A stretch of DNA of 64,000 nucleotides, from NCBI RefSeq assembly GCF_910592395.1, contig NC_088320.1, forward strand, positions 1,860,001 through 1,924,000. Reading direction: 5' to 3'. The stretch comes from Lineus longissimus (Eukaryota > Nemertea > Pilidiophora > Heteronemertea > Lineidae). Under the pieces are notes generated by a model. It worked only from the letters and a program-made list of their open reading frames with translations, was not told the origin of the DNA and did not search any database. This document shows, in pieces, positions 47,377 to 58,957 of the stretch (positions within the stretch are counted from its first letter, which is position 1; every line of letters begins with the position of its first letter). The position numbers and the translations under genes were made by a program.

Positions 47377-50300
47377 ATGGTCTGTGGTGGTTTTTCCTGT
47401 TCTAAGAATGCACTTGCTGCATTAAATGTCGTCTATATTGTAAGTAAATTTAATCTAATCCCCGATTTTCGCGTCCAAATCTGCAAACTGCTTGCGTGTC
47501 GACCGACAGTGACTCAGTGTCGTGTCGCAAAGCACAGCCGGTGTGTACATTGTACTGTACATGTAGGCCTGGTGTGTATGCAGTGGCCATAAGCTGTATA
47601 CAGGAGCAGGGGAAATGAGAAGCGTGGGCCTGAAACGGTAAAAAGCAGAAATAACTAGTCTAAAGACAGCAATTTCATAGCAAAAATAAAAAAATAAATG
47701 TCGAAAACATTTTTACAACAGGGCCAGGCGGAGGAAGCCACTGCTGGCCCAAACAAACCTTAATATATAGGCACAACTATCAACTAACCAAAGAAATATG
47801 AATAAGACTGCACATTTGTCTTGTGGTTCGAGACTAACTGTGTAATTAGCAATCACGATCTATAATAAGTGATCGTCATGTTATGGAATTTTTTACTGGC
47901 CCGGCATTTTTATTGGTTGCAATTTCTTTAGGTCAACCTGTATATAAATGAGCCTCCTGAAATAACATCATGTTTATTTTAAAACAAGGTTCTAGAATGA
48001 GACTGCGGAACACACCACTCACAACTTTTGAAGCGTAAAGCTTCTTCTCATGTCAACATACCTACCCTGTATCAACACCAGTTTTACCTATTTGCAGCGT
48101 TCCTGCAGTGCAAGTTCTATTTTAGCCCAAAGCACTAAAGCTTGTCTTCACTCATGATTCAACCGAAACTGATAGCATGCTAATTTTAGCTGCATACGAT
48201 CGCTGCTATCCCAGCCCTATTCATGCCTCACTTGATGTCGTAATCAATCAATCATCATTTTAATCATAATCTCGTCAATCAATTTAGCGCATATTTTCTT
48301 TTCCAGTTGGTTTCGTTTATCCTGATCGGAGTGGCGGCGTATGCTCGGGCCATCGCCATAGTAACCAGCCTGGCCATTGTTGGGGGCATCATCGCGTGTG
48401 GCGTGTTCCTGTTCTTGATTGCTCTGATTGGATTGGTCGGAGCCGTCAAACACCACCAAGTTCTCCTCTTCTTTGTATCCTTTCTAAGAAACCTTTAGTG
48501 GCGATGTTATGAAGAAACCTACTACATGTACATGTACAACTACTGTGTTCATCAGAGTCTGTGTGTGGTCTTTGCTGCTACAAGTACGAAGTGTGTATGT
48601 CTTGGCAATAAGAAAATATTCAAAAGCATATCAAGGATGATACACAACCGCAGTAGCAGACTATTGAACTCCTGACTACTAAAAAAGTACATTTTTTGCA
48701 ATCTTTATTCATTCAAATCCGCAAAAACTAAATAACAAGAAATTTTGGCACTTTACAGATCACATTTTTTTAGCCCATTTCATGTAATGTTAGACATACA
48801 TGTCCCCTAACAATTGACATACATGTATGTACATCTACATGCATACATGTAGGCAGTTGTTATAGTGAAAACCTTTGTATAAGAGATTGACCTGTTGGCC
48901 ACTGCCCAGTGCCACCCAGAACCCCCTTTGTGGACTATAATCTATATTTGATCTACATGCTCGTGTATGATAATTACTATCAAGCCAATAATCAACTGAA
49001 AGCGATTGGTGTAATTTCCCAGCCAGCATACCGGCCACTGTAATGGCAGCTGGTATGAACGTATAGCCATAACGACAGCTGGCTCTTGCTGTGGGAAGAT
49101 TTATTGTCTACTAAAGTCACAGATTGAATGACACAAGGCTAATCTCACATAAACTCCCATGGTGCAAAAGCTTCAAAAATTTGACAAAGTGATGGCCTGG
49201 TAACAGTAGAGTAAAAAGCATACATTTTCGTTAACCTGGTCCCCAGTACATGATCATCCTGTTCTTGCTGTTCCTGATCCAGTTTGCCATCGCATGTGCC
49301 TGCATTGCCGTCAACCGCGATCAACAGGATAAGTTACTTGAACAAGGATGGAAGCTGGCCAGCATTACGACACGAGAGGAAACACAGAACGTGTTCAAAT
49401 GTTGTGCATTTAGGGCTGAAGATCAGAATGTACTGCCCATTGAACCAACATGTCAATCGGTAAGTGCTTGTTGTCTTGAAATGTCCACATGGGATAACAG
49501 TACAGTACACTCCTTCTGATTGCAGTGCTGGAGTGCACCAGAGTGTCTCCATATCCAGCAATCAATTCTACAGAGGGGACTAAGCCAATGCTTTCCTGTT
49601 TTGACTCATTGTCTCCAAATTACAGTCGGTAAAAGTGATCTTGCCTTCCTAGAAGCAGTGGGGCCCTCTGCTACTGGACTTGCTGTGCAATCCAAGGCAA
49701 CTATTATGTCTTGATCAGGCCCTTTTCATCAGTATTGAGCTACTTTTTGATAGCATTTCCCACACTGAGACGTCTAGTTTGCCTTCTGACCAGCTGCTAG
49801 CAGCATTTGGCCCTGGTGCCACATCTGCTTGACGTGCATTTATTGCATTGTAAAATTGTAATATCCTTTTCTTGTAGCTGTCAAAATGTGATGGTTCAAA
49901 AGCGCCATGCTGCACAGGAGTGCCAAATAATTCAACCGTTGCTTGTCCATTAGCTCCGTGCTACGACACCCTAGCTCCCCATATAGACAAAGCTCTGAAA
50001 GTTACTGGAGGAATAGGTTTATTTTTTAGTTTCACTGAGGTACGTATGGTCACTTGAGGAGATTTCATCAGGACACAGTTCTGTGATAGAAGGTCACAGA
50101 TCCTTTATCCACAGTTCATCTCAAAATGTATTGTTTTGAAATATAGCACCAGAGATTTAAAAAACATTTCTTGAATAGCGGAAGTGATGGTCAGAAGTGG
50201 CATTATCTAAACATGTAAATGTAGTTTAGTGTGGGTATTGGTGAGTAAAAGTGTGGTCCTACTGTTGATAAGGACTCCACATATGAGAATTCAATGTTAT

Positions 50301-51542
50301 TTATTTCATGGCCTTCTTTCCGCTGATATGCAGCCCTGGATATGCTATGACTCCTAAAGCGAACTTCTCTGTGGAATAAGACTGGCAGAACTACCTTCTG
50401 TACACCTTTATTTGGTACCCTCTATTCTTCACTACCAGCAGATCAGGCCAAGAAATCATTATTTCTCTCCACTTTTGTCTATCATCGAGTTAGTTTTGTT
50501 CAAATGGTCACCTGGTATTTAGATTTGATTTCTACTTATTTAATTTTGCTCTTGGGAATCCATACATGATGCGCTAATTGTATTGAAAGGCTGGGAAGTT
50601 ATGCTGTAGTTGTTCAGCGTGAATCTGTCATGGATTATGACTTTTTAAGTCCTCAACTAATATTAGTTGGTCCTGATCATTGTGAACATGGTATTTTTAA
50701 ATGATGCAAATTGTGGACCACGTTCTGGTGATTTTTTTCAGATTATGGGCGTTTGGATAACTGTGCGATTCCGCAACCAGAAAGACCCACGCGCCAATCC
50801 TAGCGCTTTTCTATAATTCTTACCAGTAGGATATTGTCTCACCTTAGCATGGGTTCAGGGGCATGGACTCCGTGGTTACGGTGGTGGTGGCGGTGATATT
50901 TTCCTGTGTTTTAGCTAGATAGATTATATATATTGCTTCCTAAGTTCTAAAACAGGTTTTATTTCAGCTTTTAGTTTGTAGTCTAATCAAGGGTTTTTAA
51001 CTTTCATCTCGTGTATGTGATGATTCGGTGTTGCTTTTGATTGACATTTCATCATCATCATCATCATCATCTATTGTCTCATTTTGGCTCATGATTGGAC
51101 CTTTGCCATTGAAATAGTTTCAAGTAGTTTTAGGCTGTGTGGCTCTCGATTGTTTGAAGGTGGCTTGTGGAATTGAGAGTGCAATCTCAGGCATGATATA
51201 TGTTTCATAGAAATCCTTGTTGATTTGGTGAAGGGACCGGACTGAAAGTATAAGGTCTTCATTGTGTTGTCAGCAGAATGAGGAATTAGGTTACATGTGT
51301 GTTACATGTTCTCTCACATTACTAATGCAGAATTGTGGCAATTAAGTTAGAAGCTAGTTGAGGTTGAAGTCCAGTTAAAGCCCTGCGCAGTATTATCATG
51401 GTTGGTTGAAGTTTGACCGTAGAGTTGTGCCATGACGGCATTAATATCCAGTGTTTTTTTCTTACAGATTGTTGGCGTGTGGCTTGCTTTACGATATCGC
51501 AATCAGAAGGATCCGAGAGCCAACCCGAGCGCATTTTTATAA
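47377..51542 (+). CDS. Tetraspanin of the TSPAN13/TSPAN31 group with alternative last exons
   Basis: Exons 47377-47439, 48307-48474, 49247-49459 and 49878-50039 are followed by either 50742-50816 or 51468-51542, both in phase 0. The product is 226 residues. It opens [20 protein letters not shown] and has four membrane helices ([48 protein letters not shown], and [12 protein letters not shown] running into the last exon). The large extracellular loop is Cys-rich ([31 protein letters not shown]). The tail is [14 protein letters not shown], the family signature. Tetraspanins organise membrane microdomains; this subgroup has no settled function. The loop motif is CCA where tetraspanins normally have CCG. 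TSPAN13 and TSPAN31 probably arose from such a single ancestor, so no symbol is chosen. Confidence 0.92.
50742..50816 (+). other. Alternative terminal exon A of the tetraspanin
   Basis: It follows a TTTTTTTCAG acceptor and encodes [10 protein letters not shown], then the tail [14 protein letters not shown] and a stop at 50814-50816. It completes the fourth membrane helix. It lies 702 bp after exon 4 and 651 bp before its counterpart. Confidence 0.85.
51050..51071 (+). repeat. ATC trinucleotide microsatellite
   Basis: About seven uninterrupted CAT/ATC repeats lie between the two tetraspanin terminal exons. Confidence 0.9.
51468..51542 (+). other. Alternative terminal exon B of the tetraspanin
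   Basis: It follows a TTTTTTTCTTACAG acceptor and encodes [10 protein letters not shown], then the identical tail [14 protein letters not shown] and a stop at 51540-51542. Codons differ at many synonymous sites from copy A while the last 14 residues are unchanged. This indicates purifying selection on both copies. Confidence 0.85.
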
Positions 51543-54500
51543 CGACCTTGAGCGAAAAATTAACTGCAACATTCACGATACAGCTCGCAGATTCTGAACA
51601 GAGGGATGTTTGGAGAGAATACAGAGGGTCGCAATGGGGCGAATTTATGGATGAACTGCGATGATTTCAGAATGAGAATTGGAAGAACTATTACCCTATC
51701 TTATGCGAATACAACAAGGGTGTTGCTGCAGTTGTCTTGACGCTCTTATTTGCCAGAAGGGGGTGCGTTGTGGCAGGATATTTGCCCAGCATCAGAGCAA
51801 TTCTGTCACTTGTAAGCTTCACTTTTTGAACTGGGTTGGTAAAAATATTTAGGAGAAAAAATTGTAAAAAGTTGTCAATTTTTTGTTCGGGCTTGTCGTT
51901 GGGGAGCAAAGCACGGCTAATTTGGCGGGCTTGCTTCCATTGCTTGTGCTTGTGGCATGATAGAAAAAGAGTTTGAACCTCTGTGAGTCATGCGATGCTG
52001 GTGCCAATATGCTGTCATCCTGATGTAGCTGAGCTACGTCCATAGTCATCGACAGCAAGTGTTCTCTTTAGGAAGGGGGTGTCTACAAGATAGGTATTAG
52101 GCCAGGTAAAAATATATACTAGTTTCTACTCTCAGCCACCCTGATTTGGCGAATAGGTTCAGATAAGAAACAACTTTTATTTTTACTTGATCTTTTGAAA
52201 CAGACTTTGCTTAACAAAGTTTATGTTGACGATGGAACTGCTGTTCCTATAGTCTTGTGGATCTTCTGCTATCAACCTATATGATTGAGTAAGATGATGA
52301 AAATATCAAGATTTTAACCCTCTGTAGACACCCCACTTCCAACGCGTTAAATTATCATTCCACCATGTACATATAGGTGGAGCTACTAGGAGAAGAATTT
52401 GACCTGCGTGGTGGGACATGATTGTCTCGATAACATACATGTCGAGGGCCAGGTTGTGATCAAATGTTGGTGATCTTCGTTCATGGTGTTTGTCATAACA
52501 TTGGCATCTTTCAAAGCCACTTGGGATATTGTCATTTTGTGATCAGCACCCTCGAACAAAGTTCATGATTTCTTGTGAAAAAGAGAATGACTCTCCTGTC
52601 TTGGAGTCATATAAACCCTCAAAGGACTGATTCGACCAGCAGTTATCCGTGTAAGGCAAATCACAAAATCAATGGAAGATTAAGTCCATTTAAGAAATAT
52701 TGTTCTTTTGAAAAACTAAGCAGAGCTGAAATTCTCCCTCTTTCGTGTTTCTCTTCCTTAGTCCTTTGAGGGTTCCCTTGTTGTTTTTTACAGTATTCTA
52801 ACATCAATACTCTCTTGTAAATATACCATGTTTACAATACATGTATGTATAAAAGGTTTGCCATTAAATTATACCATGTACACATGTAGATTGATGCCAC
52901 GGGTTGTAAATCGTATCATGTACATGTAGTGTGTAACATGTATTAAAGTGTGTGCGATATCGGTTGTGTTATGTGTTTATGATACTGGTCATGTGATGAG
53001 TTATTGGGAACATTTTGTATAGCTTGTTATCCCTCTTAGAGCTTTGAATATCTCTCCCCTCTTGTACGCTTGGAACTTCACGGCTATCGTTACTGGTCAG
53101 TGCCAGGTACCCGATGAAAACGTCAACCCCCAACCGTCACTACTTGCACTCCGGACATTCCATAGCTGCTGCTAGTGGCTCCACCTTATACAAGATGGCT
53201 AAATTACGGCCGTTTATTTATACATCGGATTTGTAAAGATATGAGCATTTGTTTGTTTGTTTGCAGTTTTGCTTGTGTTTCTAGTCAGAATAGGACATTT
53301 TATAAGATATACAACGTCCGTGTACATGTATTATTGCTTAAGTCGTGAATCTAGCATAGGATTTAATACAGGTAAAGAACTGGTTTCATCTAGTCTTGGC
53401 ACCTTCAACTTGAGGCTGCACTGATATTTCGTAGAGGCCATGTCGGATTCACCACTTTGATACGAGACATTGTGTGATGGTATTCTGTTGGCTAAGGCAA
53501 CGGCTATGGTATTCTGTTGGCTGGATATGTCACTCCATGCATTGTGCCATGCATCGTAGTGCATTGTGCCATGCATCGTAGTGCATTGTGCCATGCATCG
53601 TAGTGCATTGTGCCATGCATCGTAGTGCATTGTGCCATGCATTGTAGTGCATTGTGCCATGCATCGTAGTGCATTGTGCCATGCAGACCAGTATTTTGGC
53701 TACAGATAAAATGATTTTGCAGAAATATTAAATCTTTTCATGGTCTTTTTATCTGCAACATTGCATGTGGATTGTATAAAGAGGTGATTGTTGGGATACA
53801 GGAACAGTTTGCCCCTCTTTCTATAAAACAGAGTTCAAAATGTAGAAGCATTGCGGTATTTTGGGATAAGTTGTAAATTTACAATGAAGGTTTTGGATAT
53901 CTTGTCAATTTTAAAAGATTTGCAATCCAATCCTGATTAGTGCAATTGGTTTGTTTCGGTAGCTTGATTCATAAAACTTCAAAGTGAATTTTCAAACTTG
54001 AATGTTGCTCAACTGGTCTTATCATAATACCAAAATGTTGTAAATTGCTGTACAGTTTTTGTCATGACTTCCTATTTTATAATACCTTCCATTGGAGTGG
54101 CAAGTCCATCATAGCTGGAATACCCTGTTTTTCTGCTGCTCAGTGAAGCCTTACGACTCTCCACTTGCTGGGAGACGATTAGAATTCACTATGTAGCCTT
54201 ACAACTAAATCACATTCTTCTGGGCTATTTGATTGGCCCAGGACTGCTTGTAGGTTTTGAAATTCGCTAGAAGTGCATTTGAATGGTTTTTCTATAGCGT
54301 CTTTCTGTCAAATGATTTGAACATAATGTTTAAAGCTGGTAAGCTGTAGACATGGATAAAAATTATGAGATTTTGAAATATGACCATACTACCGAAAACA
54401 GAAAAGGCAAGGGTATACCTGAAATTTCACATTTCATAGGTTGTGATGGACTTGTAAAATGCATGTAACTACATGATTATAGCTGCTATATCCTCTAGTT

Positions 54501-56709
54501 TTGTCTCATGCTTCGCTTTGATAGTTTGATAGACAGCTTCATATGCCCATGTTGTTGTAGAGTGTAGAGCTTTCAGAAAATGTCAAAAGGGACTCGTGAG
54601 TCAGAAAACCTGGGGGTCTTCCCTTGACACTGCAACAGAGCCTTATCACGGCTCTATATGATCTAGTCCCCTCCCTTGTTTGAATAGCACCACTGCCAGG
54701 ATTTCAAATTCATATTTCGAGTACTGTGCATTATCATATGAACTGTAGGACTCGTTATTCAGTCAGTATCACAAAATAGTTGTGTATTCCATGGTGCAAT
54801 GCTGCTTCCAGTGGGTGCAGTTTCTATTTCTAACACTCCGCAATACAGTTCTTTCTGACAGGTTCATGCTTGGTCCATGAGATACTTTAAAGCCTCGAAC
54901 GTGTAAAAACACCCATTGACTTCATTGATAAGACTGGAATAGTGTGACTCCTGTGGCGATAATACATGCACATGTAGATGTTTTGACGTTACTGCAGGTC
55001 GTGATTGAACTAGCCATACGATGTAGTCTCTAATTGTTTTAAACAAACAAGTTTGATATATGTATATATACTGGGTAGGTAATAAATTTGGTTTCTTTAA
55101 AGAATATTACATGTAGTTATTATTTATTCTATTCCGTTTAAAACCGATGACAGAAATTGGTTTATGGGTCTTGTTCAGTGCATGATTTTGTCTCTGACAA
55201 GGCACTATACCTAACAAACTCCTGGTGCACCTCGTTACCTGAAAAAAGGAGAGGTTTTGGTGGCTTGATCTGTTTAATACTTGTAAGCAAGTATAGACAT
55301 GTATGTGGCATAAAAAAACCACAGTGGCAGTTCCATAGCTCTGGCCAAGAAAAGGGAGGCCGCCGCCCATCCAGAGAGAATCGAAGGGGCCATCTTGGAA
55401 GCCAGGGTGGTCTGTGGTCTGAAACTTGGAGAGGTGACCAAAAGGTTCATGCCTCATGTGCCACCCCCTGGGCACATCTGTACCTGTGGCTGTGACAGGC
55501 TGTAACTCAGAAAAGACAACATGGTTGTGACTATTCAAGCCTTGATACACTCCGCAACCCGCAGAACATGATTGGGTCCCATCATAGTTCGGAGGTTACC
55601 AGTGCAACACACCAGATCAGACACCAGAGCATGTGCACGAGATGTGCCCGCTCTGGGACTCGAAGTGACTTGCCACATGGCCTAATGGTGCTGTGCATCA
55701 ACTGAGACAAAGCTCAGTGGGTCAATGGAGGAACAAGAGAATGCAGACAGGCTTATCAGAGACATAGACATTGTTCTGTGGCCTAGGAAAACCATTAGAG
55801 AAAGTTGAAAGCTATGAAGGCCTATCATATTGTCATTACTTCTATGAAGCTACCAGTCTGTTGAGTACAATGAGGAACTAGCATGGTCCACAGGGTCATT
55901 CTGCCAGTTTAAGATGCCTACTCATCCACACCCTCACTAGCAGGCACTTTTATATTTCATGTTCATTTGATGTTGTGTCAATGACCTCTCCACATCAATC
56001 GGGTCCACAGGTTGTTTTGTGCGGCTGGCAGCCTGCGAGGGGAATGGTCTTCTCATGAGTGTTGAAAGGCAGAGATGGATTTCAAGGACAGCTATATTTC
56101 AGTAGGATTGGAGAAGAGCAAGGAATCGCAGCGACTTTGAGGAATTGGGACAAGGCCTTTTTATGATGGGACATCAGGGAAAGTTCCTCATTCAACCCTC
56201 ATGAAACTCAGCAGACACTGATGGGATATCATCGTGATCTGGTGAATCGTGTAGGCATGTTCGCTGTATATTTCATTCCTTATTATGGCTACACAAATAT
56301 GCCCAGTCAGGAAACAATGAAAAAGATTGGATACATGTAAGTCATAACAGTTTTTATTTCCTAATATGTAACAAGTGTAAGGACTTACAAGGAGATAAAT
56401 TCTGGAAGAGTTGTTCTAAAGACGAACAGAACAAGATACACAGGTCAATATGTTTATGTATATTGTATTCTATTTTACCAGGCACTCAGTTCACCTTTAT
56501 AAATGTATTGACAAATCATACCGCCTTCAATAAATTATGACAATGTCTTCAACCCAACTGGATTCTCAAATTGTCTTCTTTGATCCAATAGGGTGCTGTC
56601 CTCAGTAAAAGGGCCAGACAATGAAAACAACAACAGCCCGATGAAAACTTGATTCTCTAGAGTCTAAATGCATGCATAGAACAAACACTAACACAAGGGA
56701 CTAGAAAAT
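51543..56709. other. Gene-poor interval between tetraspanin and glucose-6-phosphatase
   Basis: The start is probably tetraspanin 3' UTR and the end (with TTTATT at 56353-56358, i.e. AATAAA on the minus strand) is G6PC 3' UTR. A 22-bp minisatellite lies at 53539-53684. A plus-strand frame around 55330-55490 (ALAKKREAAAHPERIEGAIL, then HICTCGC) looks codon-like but has no splice borders or family match. It may be an old element fragment. Nothing else is supported. Confidence 0.4.
53539..53684 (+). repeat. 22-bp minisatellite, about 6.5 copies
   Basis: The unit GCATTGTGCCATGCATCGTA, plus GT, repeats head to tail with one C/T variant (CATTGTAG) in the second-last full copy. Each unit contains TGCCATGCA, a near-palindromic core. 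The array is open on the minus strand, giving a 22-residue period (66 bp), but this is incidental. Confidence 0.9.
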
Positions 56710-58957
56710 CTAACTCATTTTCTCATCTGGTTTCTGATATGACGATATGTCCAATATCTGTCCTATCCTCGGCACAACGCACAAAACTAAACAAGGCACC
56801 AGAGTCCACTTGATGCACGAGAGGAAGTAGAACACAGAGATTGGTTGTTGAGGTATATGCATTGACTCTGTAACTATGGCAAAACCAACAGCGATTAGAA
56901 CTTCGCCCGTTTTTCTCCGGCATGATCTTTTTATTTCTTTTTGGTTCTTTGTGAGTTGTTGAGCCAGGCCCACACCTGTAAGGCAAAAAGATTAGCAAGT
57001 TACAATTCATAAAGCAGTCATATTCATTGCTCATACACGAACATCAATGCAATGGTTTTGATAGATAATAGCGCTCAATGCAGAAAACTCTGCAAATCTA
57101 CTGTGACATCAATGAAGGAAAAGCAATAATATCACTGGATTAATTCTCATGTCTCCTGTGGACAATGACACGTCACTATCAGTATCTTTGAAAAGGAGGT
57201 CTGTCGCCCCGGATTGACCTCTCCTTAATGTGGCCAACCTGATAGTTCACTTACCAAAGATAGAAGCCGAGTCCCTTGTAAAGGCAAAGTAGGGTGTTGT
57301 GTCCAGGTGTATCCATGCCTTCTTACCACACCACTTCGTTGCTGACTTTAAACTCCACATTGTGTTGCCGACCAATGCATCCAGGACCCCATGAAGGATG
57401 AGAGCACTGGTGAGAAGCAGGATGCTGCTGATGATGTATGTTTTGAGATTCGGGCCGAGGTTGAAGTGCTGACTGAAGAGTTCACTGACTAGGAGACCTG
57501 AGGAGGAAACAGAGCGAGAACAAAGTAACAAGATTTCAGAGTGGATAGCATAGATATGTCGTAACTAAACTGCAGACATGCCTTGTCTAATCTGCAGTCA
57601 CGCAGGCAAATACATGTATATCAAGGGGTTGAGTGTAGAATTCCGATTTCTGACTTTCTGTCACTGCAACTGCTTTTCTTGATTTAGTAATACAAGGATA
57701 AAATTTAGACACACACAATCGGAAGAGGCCAGCGTACCTGTCACAGTTCCTAGCAGCACTTGATGAGGGAAGTGAGTAGCGATGAAACAACGGGAGACCA
57801 TCACGGATAACATCAGCAGAATAAAGAACAACCAGGAAAGACAGGACCAGAATATCCTGGAATATAAAAAGGCTGTACATGGAACAGGTAAAAGTGACAA
57901 AGATTAGGAAGAGCAAGTCATGGTGTTTTGGTGAGTCTCTGACATCAGTCACCTGCTCGATACTGCATGGTTGTCCGCCTCTTGTGTTGACATGTTTCAG
58001 CCAGTTTAGGCATGTCCGATACACATCGGCCTCTTACAGGTAAAACAGGCCTTTTGTACAAGTGCCCGTCTATCGGGTTTAAGTTACGTCGACACAGTAT
58101 ATACTCACCTATGGTTTACTGTAGACGCATTGAAAGCCTTAATGATGGCATACCACACAGCAGCTGTCACCATAGCATGACCCGATGGGCTCCCTGGACC
58201 TGTCTCACAGGTCAATCTGTACTGCTGAAGCTGGGGAACATCCTGGTACAGGCCAGATTCGTGGACCCACCAGTAAGGACGATGGCCGTACAAAACCCTG
58301 GGAGGAGATTCTTGCAGTTAGAAATGCTAAGTTTATTTGAACCAATTCACACCAGCGAAATGCAGACTGACTGAACAGAATGAAGACACCTGCAGCTACT
58401 GTTAAGCATGGGATGTAATAATTCTTACAAAAGGTCAAAACTTGTCGAAGCTATTGGACACAAGCTTTTGTTTGAACATTCTTGATTAGTATTCTCTGGT
58501 ATATCTTCCTACAGTAGGCCTACTGCATCTAAATACACACACACACACACACAAAGCCCTCCCGACATTAGACCTCATATTGATTTCTACAGATCACTTA
58601 CCATTTCAATATTGCGTTGAGCCATTCTGAGACTGCAGCAATCCATATGACCTGAATCCCTATTCGCTTGTTCAGGAAATATACAAGTGGAAAATAAATG
58701 AGGAAAGCAAAGCGAGGGTCTCCAAGCTTGGTGAGGAACAACATCAGCTCACTTGAATTCTGAAACAATGAAAGAAATCTTAAATCAGGCATGTAGTAAG
58801 AAGGTTCAAATAATTAGTATTGGATCCAGCTAACACTATCACTTTCTCTTTCCAGTTTTGAGATTTTCGAACAGCGTGTTCTCACCTTGAATTTGGTCTG
58901 TAATTCTTGTATGATCTGTACTTCCCACTGATGGAGAGGAGCCATGATAACATCCAT
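56710..58957 (-). CDS. G6PC: Glucose-6-phosphatase catalytic subunit
   Basis: Six exons (58957-58886, 58759-58602, 58297-58109, 57856-57738, 57497-57255, 56975-56710) join in phase to 348 residues; vertebrate G6PC proteins have about 350. It starts [17 protein letters not shown]. The phosphatase signature is complete: [12 protein letters not shown] (Lys and Arg of KX6RP), [13 protein letters not shown] (PSGH with the catalytic His) and [13 protein letters not shown] (SRX5H with the second His). [12 protein letters not shown] and several hydrophobic helices follow. G6PC is an ER multi-pass enzyme that releases glucose from glucose-6-phosphate at the end of gluconeogenesis and glycogenolysis. 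The C-terminus is DEKMS, not a canonical KKXX retrieval signal. Vertebrate paralogues G6PC1, 2 and 3 cannot be told apart for an invertebrate single copy. AATAAA on this strand lies about 350 bases after the stop. Confidence 0.95.
58535..58553 (+). repeat. AC dinucleotide microsatellite
   Basis: About nine AC repeats lie between G6PC exons 2 and 3, near 58.54 kb. Confidence 0.85.

Noticed and set aside
55107-55550. 147-residue minus-strand frame and an overlapping plus-strand frame (ALAKKREAAAHPERIEG)
   Set aside because: The frames compete with each other, have no splice borders or recognisable family, and the plus frame stops soon. It may be an old repeat; not called as a gene.
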